The notes below the pieces were generated by a model. That model was not told the DNA's origin, did no database searches, and was given only the letters and a program-made list of their open reading frames with translations. DNA of 64,000 nucleotides from Oligoflexales bacterium (GTDB lineage Bacteria > Bdellovibrionota_B > Oligoflexia > Oligoflexales > JALZUQ01), in assembly GCA_023301465.1 (NCBI GenBank), contig JALZUQ010000010.1, positions 1 to 64,000 on the forward strand, read 5' to 3'. Position numbers and translations under genes: made by a program. Below are positions 59,311 through 64,000 of the stretch, piece by piece. Each line of letters begins with the position of its first letter. Positions within the stretch are counted from its first letter, which is position 1.

Positions 59311-59925
59311 CTACTTTGTTGCTTTCGCAGTTTTTTTCATTGCTGGCGATGCCATCAGTGCAATATCAAAGTCAATATCATTTAAAATTGCTTTGTCTCC
59401 CAAGCTTTTAAAAAAGCTTGTTGACCCGTATTTCACATTCCATTTCGAACGATCAATTTTGAATTTTGCTTTTCCTGTCATCACGCCATCTTTCCAAGTG
59501 ATGGTTGCAGGGATGCTTAGCTTTTTGGTTGTCCCTTTTAGGGTTAGCTCACCGTTTAACATGGTAGTTGTTGAGCCGGGTTTAATGGTTGTTGCCTCAA
59601 ACTTAAAAGTACTCGTTGGATGATTTTGTACGTCAAAAAAGTCACCTGAGCTTAAGTGTGAAACCAGTTTTTTACTGTACGTTGGGTTTTTGATGTCTTC
59701 ATTTGTAATGGTTTTCATATCAATCACAAACTGACCTGATTTTAATGTTTTTCCATCAATATCAAATGTGCCCGATTTTAAAGAAATTTTTCCAAAATGA
59801 ATGTCTTTTAAAATGATTTGTTTTCCACCCTGCCATTTAACGGTTGAATGAGTTACGTGATAAGGTGCAGCGTATAATGATGAAGTTATCAAACCTAATA
59901 AAGCTGCTAATAAAATACTTTTCAT
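59311..59925 (-). CDS. YceI-family periplasmic protein
   Basis: Secreted (signal peptide MKSILLAALLGLITSSLYA). The lipocalin-like YceI fold is read from VTHSTVKWQGGKQ, LKSGQFVIDMKTITNEDIKNP, HLSSGDFFDVQNHPTSTFKF, GELTLKGTTKKLSIPATI and KFKIDRSKWNVKYGS. The H-P-T/x-x-x-F pattern is typical. YceI proteins bind isoprenoid-type ligands in the periplasm. It lies between the nucleoside phosphorylase and the ccm genes on the same strand, so may belong to the second ccm operon; a ligand-binding role in respiration is a guess. Confidence 0.88.
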   Translation of the reverse strand: MKSILLAALLGLITSSLYAAPYHVTHSTVKWQGGKQIILKDIHFGKISLKSGTFDIDGKTLKSGQFVIDMKTITNEDIKNPTYSKKLVSHLSSGDFFDVQNHPTSTFKFEATTIKPGSTTTMLNGELTLKGTTKKLSIPATITWKDGVMTGKAKFKIDRSKWNVKYGSTSFFKSLGDKAILNDIDFDIALMASPAMKKTAKATK

Positions 59926-59960
59926 CTGTTCTCCTAAGATTTATTTTGAATACCCATGAA

Positions 59961-60623
59961 CTAGATCACTAGTTTATCTTCAATCGAGGTCGTCCGTAAA
60001 GTTAGAGTTAGTGTTACAAGAATAAGCAGCAAAACAAATACTCCTCCTACCTGCCATAGGTGAAGCCTACCAAGAGGTACGCCGGTGATGACGATATTTT
60101 TTTGGGCTCTTAAAGCATCTCCTGACACCGTATACCTTCTATATTGACGACGCCCGAATACCTGTGGTTTTTCATCTGGTGTAACACCAACCACAGAAAG
60201 AGGTGAATCCATTTCCATGAGAAAAGCAACTTCTTTAAGAGACTTCACAGCTGCATTATCAGCCTGAAACTCTAACGCCACATCCTCGGAATAGGTATCC
60301 ATCTGAAAGACGATTCCAGCAATACTGAGTTTTGGTGCAAAACTCTTCGACCAAAATATACCCGAGTCCTTTAATATAATATTTTCTTTTTTGATTCCCT
60401 CTAAGGGTTGGAAGTCATCCATATTTTTTGGAAGTAACAATGGAACTTGAGCGGGTTCAGCTACGCTCGAACTATTTGAAACCCCCATCATATAACGGCC
60501 CATTAACTTCATTTGACCACCAAATAAAAAATATAAATGAGTGTCTGTAGGTTTCACTTCTCCATGCAGACCAGCACCTTGGAGTAATAATAAAATACTA
60601 AGCAGTTTTAGATAAAAAGTCAT
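59961..60623 (-). CDS. Membrane protein of the second ccm cluster, function unknown
   Basis: 220 aa. A signal peptide or first helix (FYLKLLSILLLLQGAGLHG), a periplasmic domain of about 150 residues with MDTYSEDVALEFQADNAAVKSLKEVAFLMEMDSPLSVVGVTPD, and a C-terminal helix (LWQVGGVFVLLLILVTLTL). It overlaps the upstream small CcmI-like gene by 26 bp and is the last gene of the ccmF-ccmH block. No family recognised. Its place suggests a cytochrome c maturation or apocytochrome-binding accessory, perhaps taking the role of CcmI's periplasmic part. Confidence 0.55.
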   Translation of the reverse strand: MTFYLKLLSILLLLQGAGLHGEVKPTDTHLYFLFGGQMKLMGRYMMGVSNSSSVAEPAQVPLLLPKNMDDFQPLEGIKKENIILKDSGIFWSKSFAPKLSIAGIVFQMDTYSEDVALEFQADNAAVKSLKEVAFLMEMDSPLSVVGVTPDEKPQVFGRRQYRRYTVSGDALRAQKNIVITGVPLGRLHLWQVGGVFVLLLILVTLTLTLRTTSIEDKLVI

Positions 60624-60879
60624 ATCGCCTCGCTAAGTCAATGTACCGGTTTACCAAATAGTTTTTTCGAGCATTCCAAGCTTTTGTGGATAACTTGTCT
60701 TGCTTAAAAGATTCCTCGTCAAGAACATAACGCTCGACAATAGCAGTCATTTTTTTTTGGAGTAAGTCTGTTGATTTCTCGTAAGATGCTTCTGCTAATG
60801 GACCTTCGTCTTTTCCCATAAAAGGAACCACTAAAATGACGAGACTGAAGAAACATAAAATACTAGCAATAATAACCAT
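60598..60879 (-). CDS. Small single-helix protein at the ccmI position
   Basis: 93 aa. An N-terminal hydrophobic helix (IIASILCFFSLVILVVPFMG) is followed by a charged helical part (KKMTAIVERYVLDEESFKQDKLS ... WNARKNYLVNRYIDLARRYDFL). It lies 3 bp after ccmH, where ccmI is found in many genomes. It is much shorter than CcmI (about 400 aa) and resembles only its membrane-plus-coiled-coil front part. It may be a minimal CcmI-like chaperone; this is inference from position and topology. Confidence 0.6.
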   Translation of the reverse strand: MVIIASILCFFSLVILVVPFMGKDEGPLAEASYEKSTDLLQKKMTAIVERYVLDEESFKQDKLSTKAWNARKNYLVNRYIDLARRYDFLSKTA

Positions 60880-60882
60880 TTT

Positions 60883-61338
60883 TTACCCCTTCTTAGACTG
60901 GATGGTTTTGAGTTCTTTATGAAACTTTTCGAGGATTTCTTCTCTTGAAACAAGCTGATAATCTACTTTATTTGGTTGATGCTTCCAAAAACGAAACCAT
61001 ACAAATAGCGGACCCAAAATAATGACCAAGAGAGGAATTAACCAAGCCAATAAATTAAGACCTTCTTTTGGTGGTTCTCTAAGAATCCAAGGACCGTACC
61101 TTCCCACAAAAAACTCTAGTATCTGATCTTTATTTTTTCCTTCTTTGAGTTTTTCTTTTACGATGTCTTTGATCTTATTACTAAACTCAGCATCAGAATC
61201 AAGAACACTTAACCCCGTACACGTTGGGCACCTCAGTTCACCTGCAATATTTTCAAAGTCAATTTTATTGTTGTCTTGTGCAACTGCTTGCACACCAAAA
61301 AAACCCATCATTAAAATAAATATATAGAGGATCTTCAT
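60883..61338 (-). CDS. ccmH: Cytochrome c-type biogenesis protein CcmH
   Basis: Thioreductase that keeps apocytochrome c cysteines reduced for heme ligation. The LRCPTCTGLSVLDSDA motif (family L-R-C-x-x-C-Q-x-x-S-I-x-D-S) holds the redox pair; the usual Gln is Thr-Gly here. VGRYGPWILREPPKEG is the second signature (R-Y-G-x-x-V-L-x-x-P). An N-terminal signal (KILYIFILMMGFFGVQAVA) and a C-terminal helix (LLAWLIPLLVIILGPLFVWF) give the usual topology. ATG 61338 is preferred to GTG 61350. Overlaps ccmF by ATGA. Confidence 0.92.
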   Translation of the reverse strand: MKILYIFILMMGFFGVQAVAQDNNKIDFENIAGELRCPTCTGLSVLDSDAEFSNKIKDIVKEKLKEGKNKDQILEFFVGRYGPWILREPPKEGLNLLAWLIPLLVIILGPLFVWFRFWKHQPNKVDYQLVSREEILEKFHKELKTIQSKKG

Positions 61339-63344
61339 GCCACCTCCCACTTTGCTGCAACCACATCTTTGCTTCGTTGACCACGTCTACCATCAAGCAA
61401 GGCTATAGTACCTCCAATACACATGATGATAACACTCAACCAGACTAAACGAACGGTAGGGTTAACATAAACCTGCAATGTGATTTCATTGTTTTTGGAA
61501 GGATCAAAACCAGCTAAAGAAATGTAAATGTCATGCCAAAAATTTCCGTAGAAATCTACTTCATGCAAGTACTCTGGCTTTGTTGGATATAAACTTCTAC
61601 CGGGCTCAATATGAGCGACAACTTTACCGTTTTTTTCTAAGTTCATAGTAACAAATGTCACTTTAGCGTTTTCAACTTTTTTGGTTTTGATACCAGAGTT
61701 ATCGTAGCGTAATTGGTATCCATAAATTGCTTCTGCCTGACCCGGAGTCATGACATACTCTTCTCTCATCCCACGGTAGTTCCCTAAAAACCCAAGGATA
61801 GCGATCAAAAAGCCAATATGTGCAATATAAGCACCATTATAACCAAGATTTCTTTTGATGAATAATCCAAAACGGTTTCCAACAATTTTTAGTTTTTGTA
61901 AATAATCCATGGTCAAACAAATCCCACACCAACCCACAAGATAACAACCTATTAACTGAGCAACCATTTGGTAGGTTTGAACTGTTAAATGGAGATCACC
62001 CAAATAATAAAAAATTGCTGTTAAAGGAAAAGAGCCCAGTAAAGCAGTGATCATGATTTTTTTACCGCCGGGAATCTTAGGGCTTTGGAACCGCATTAGG
62101 TTTCCAAATGCCATTACGATAATCGTGGCAAAACCAATAAAGGGAGAGAAACTATTAAAGTAAGGAGCTTGAATCGTGATCTTTTGGCCAGTGATGGCTT
62201 CACTGATAACAGGAAACATCGTTCCAATAAAAATAATAGTAATAAAGCTGATGGTTAAAAACTGCGTAATCATCAACGCACTTTCTTTTGAGATTCCCCA
62301 CGCCTTATCTACATCAGACGGCAAAATTAAGAACGCTCTAAAAGCGAAGATAATAGATGTGATCAGAAGTATCCCTGCAAGGAAATAAAGATACGCAGGA
62401 CCGATAGGAGAAAGTGCAAATGAATGAACAGAACTAATCACTCCAGAACGAGTAATGAAGGTTCCCCAAAAACACATAAAAAATCCAAACACAGCCAAAA
62501 CAATACTCAAACGTTTTAACTGTCCAATTTTATCTTGAACAATCAGTGAGTGCATGGAAGCAGTAGCAAATAACCATGGCATCAAAGATGAGTTTTCCAC
62601 TGGATCCCATGCCCAGTAACCACCCCAACCTAACTCGACGTACGCCCATCTCCCGCCAAGTGTAATCGCAGCTGTCAGAAGCACCCACGCAAATACAGTC
62701 CACCTTCGAACGGTTCTCAACCAACCTTCTGTTACATCGCCATAACAAAGTGCTGCTATCGAGTAAGCAGCAGGAACTGCTAATGCAACATAACCAATAA
62801 AAAGCATCGGAGGGTGAATGGCCATATAGTAGTTTTGAAGAAGTTCATTCATTCCAGTTCCATTAGCAACAGGCGGGAACTGGGTTGCAAATGGATCAGA
62901 GTACGTAATAGCTAAAATAAACATCCAAGCCATGACACCCTGCAAGAAAGCACTCACGTACGGCATGATATGTTCGTTATCTTTTTGATAAGTTGCCAGA
63001 GCAACACAGGAAGCAAGTGTGATAAAAAGTGTCCACAGAAAGTGAGAACCTTCCATGGCTGACCAAAAAGCAGTGATTCTAAAAATCAGCGGAAGATCAT
63101 TACTGGAGTTTTTGACAACGTAAGCAACACTATAGTCATGGGTTATGAGCATGTACCAAAGAATGCCTGCGGAACACAAAGAGAGTGCTCCTGTTAAGAA
63201 GACCGCATACTGACTCGACTTATATAGTTTCTTGTGACGAAGTTTTGCTGCAATGGTTGCTGATATACACCCGTATACTGAGACCACAGAACATATTAAT
63301 AGTAAGAAAAAACCTAAATCACCCAACATTCTTATAAACCCCAA
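61335..63344 (-). CDS. ccmF: Cytochrome c heme lyase subunit CcmF
   Basis: Membrane core of the heme-ligation complex, 669 aa with about 14-15 helices. The tryptophan-rich heme motif is intact (WGGYWAWDPVENSSLMPWL), and FFMCFWGTFITRSGVISSVHSFA has the conserved TRSG-x-x-x-S-x-H-x-F element. The histidines expected as heme ligands are visible (for example NYYMAIHPPMLFIGY). The C-terminal periplasmic part (YQLRYDNSGIKTKKVENAKVTFVTM) matches the family. It is the first gene of the minus-strand ccm block and overlaps ccmH by ATGA. It is separated from ccmABCDEG by 44 kb. Confidence 0.95.
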   Translation of the reverse strand: MGFIRMLGDLGFFLLLICSVVSVYGCISATIAAKLRHKKLYKSSQYAVFLTGALSLCSAGILWYMLITHDYSVAYVVKNSSNDLPLIFRITAFWSAMEGSHFLWTLFITLASCVALATYQKDNEHIMPYVSAFLQGVMAWMFILAITYSDPFATQFPPVANGTGMNELLQNYYMAIHPPMLFIGYVALAVPAAYSIAALCYGDVTEGWLRTVRRWTVFAWVLLTAAITLGGRWAYVELGWGGYWAWDPVENSSLMPWLFATASMHSLIVQDKIGQLKRLSIVLAVFGFFMCFWGTFITRSGVISSVHSFALSPIGPAYLYFLAGILLITSIIFAFRAFLILPSDVDKAWGISKESALMITQFLTISFITIIFIGTMFPVISEAITGQKITIQAPYFNSFSPFIGFATIIVMAFGNLMRFQSPKIPGGKKIMITALLGSFPLTAIFYYLGDLHLTVQTYQMVAQLIGCYLVGWCGICLTMDYLQKLKIVGNRFGLFIKRNLGYNGAYIAHIGFLIAILGFLGNYRGMREEYVMTPGQAEAIYGYQLRYDNSGIKTKKVENAKVTFVTMNLEKNGKVVAHIEPGRSLYPTKPEYLHEVDFYGNFWHDIYISLAGFDPSKNNEITLQVYVNPTVRLVWLSVIIMCIGGTIALLDGRRGQRSKDVVAAKWEVA

Positions 63345-63568
63345 TTCCGAAATCTTTTATCTTCGATCATCTTGCATTCGATCTCCACCTGCTTCTAAGA
63401 ACTACTAGAAACAATTTTATAGATGGCAGCATCTAAACTACCATAAATTTCAGTTGCTTAGCTAGGCACACCTAAAACCTAAAAGAGATAGATTGAGTAT
63501 ATGCACTGACGGCAAAAGATGCTAAATGAATCACTGGGAACAACACTATTTGCTAACATAATGATCAC

Positions 63569-64000
63569 ATGACGCACTTTTTTATTAAAACTCTTGGATG
63601 TAAGGTCAATACCTTTGATACGGATGCAATTCATCAAAAGATGCTAAAGGCCGGACATACCAATACGGCTCAGGTTGAAAACGCTGATGTAGTGATTGTG
63701 AATACGTGCTCGGTCACACATAACGCTGACAAAGAGGCACGTTATTTGGCGAGATCCATTCGCAAACAAAATCCAAATACTTGCCTTGTCTTTACCGGCT
63801 GCTACGCACAAACAGATTCTGCAAAATTGGTATCCATGCCAGAAATCAATTTGGTAATTCCCAACGAAGTCAAAGATAAACTCCCAGAGCAAGTAAATAG
63901 TTTTCTTAAAAACCCTTCTTTAACTCCAAAAATACCTGAAGGAACTGTCGAAGTTTCTGAAAATAGGCAAGGTCACTTTAAGTCTTCTGTTACTTTTTTT
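63569..64000 (+). CDS. tRNA methylthiotransferase, MiaB/MtaB type (N-terminal part, runs off the window)
   Basis: 144 codons to the window edge, so it is missing from the ORF track. The UPF0004 domain is clear: THFFIKTLGCKVNTFDTDAI (first Cys), DVVIVNTCSVTHNADKEARYLARS (second Cys and helix) and TCLVFTGCYAQTD (third Cys). These three Cys bind the auxiliary 4Fe-4S cluster; the radical-SAM C-x3-C-x2-C lies beyond the edge. GCKVNTFDTDAI, N-T-C-S-V-T and G-C-Y-A-Q are closest to MtaB (t6A to ms2t6A) rather than to MiaB. The start ATG 63569 is chosen from the family alignment. Confidence 0.88.
   Translation, partial: MTHFFIKTLGCKVNTFDTDAIHQKMLKAGHTNTAQVENADVVIVNTCSVTHNADKEARYLARSIRKQNPNTCLVFTGCYAQTDSAKLVSMPEINLVIPNEVKDKLPEQVNSFLKNPSLTPKIPEGTVEVSENRQGHFKSSVTFF

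Noticed and set aside
1-64000. Search for tRNA, rRNA, CRISPR arrays, riboswitches, integrases and transposases
   Set aside because: No tRNA-like stem with a T-loop consensus, no regular spaced repeats, no recognisable riboswitch core and no transposase or integrase ORF were seen by eye; a covariance-model search would be needed to exclude short RNAs.

Overview
The window is AT-rich, gene-dense DNA from a Gram-negative bacterium. It encodes BamA and Lol lipoprotein-export proteins, an OmpA-family protein, a TolC/RND pair, a System I cytochrome c maturation pathway and an unusually large number of lipobox lipoproteins and secreted serine proteases. This mix, with a RelA/SpoT-like protein of a kind I associate with deltaproteobacteria-type genomes, suggests the Bdellovibrionota/Oligoflexia or a neighbouring 'deltaproteobacterial' lineage. 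That placement is inference; no rRNA or tRNA gene is present to test it.

Layout. 0-6.2 kb: a partial lipoprotein, a TPR-like lipoprotein, a PlsC-type acyltransferase, then on the minus strand lolC/E-lolD-bamA with overlapping genes. 6.2-12.6 kb: secreted proteins of poorly known families, a deoC / RelA-SpoT-like pair, and a short basic secreted protein whose leader holds a terminator-like hairpin. 12.7-15.9 kb: ccmABCDE-G. The ORF track misses most of ccmA because it appears to start at ATT, and it misses the 53-codon ccmD. 16-21.4 kb: TPR/DUF2695-like protein, enoyl-CoA hydratase, then a tightly overlapping operon of PgeF, N-formylglutamate amidohydrolase-like protein, dehydroquinate-synthase-like cyclase and glycosyltransferase. 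21.4-31 kb: rpmG, an MBL hydrolase, an HtrA-like lipoprotein protease followed by a catalytically degenerate paralogue, a divergent GT39-like/PAP2 pair, a trypsin-like lipoprotein, phosphofructokinase and a TAP-like hydrolase lipoprotein. 31-42 kb: secreted and lipid-anchored unknowns, ArsC-like and VOC genes, an OmpA-family protein and an overlapping recJ-serB-prfC operon. 42-54 kb: class 3 lipase lipoprotein, dCMP deaminase, an amphipathic-repeat secreted protein, a DDAH-like hydrolase, an asparaginase, TolC plus RND pump without an adaptor gene, a double-DM13 lipoprotein and a SulP transporter. 54-58.6 kb: a low-density accessory stretch with a frameshifted repeat lipoprotein, a dispersed intergenic repeat, a minisatellite, two perfect palindromes, two unknown secreted proteins and a toxin-antitoxin pair. 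58.6-64 kb: nucleoside phosphorylase, YceI, the second half of cytochrome c maturation (ccmF, ccmH and two small membrane proteins), and the start of a MiaB/MtaB-type tRNA methylthiotransferase.

The clearest joint function is cytochrome c biogenesis, split between two loci about 44 kb apart: heme export, transfer and reduction proteins CcmABCDE/G on the plus strand and the CcmF/CcmH ligation proteins on the minus strand. Envelope biogenesis (PlsC, Lol, BamA, GT39/PAP2, OmpA) is the other main theme. The observations that look least conventional are the ATT start of ccmA, the tandem protease/pseudoprotease pair, the cyclase-glycosyltransferase operon, the adaptor-less RND operon, the frameshifted lipoprotein and the dispersed repeat family at 55.1-56.8 kb.
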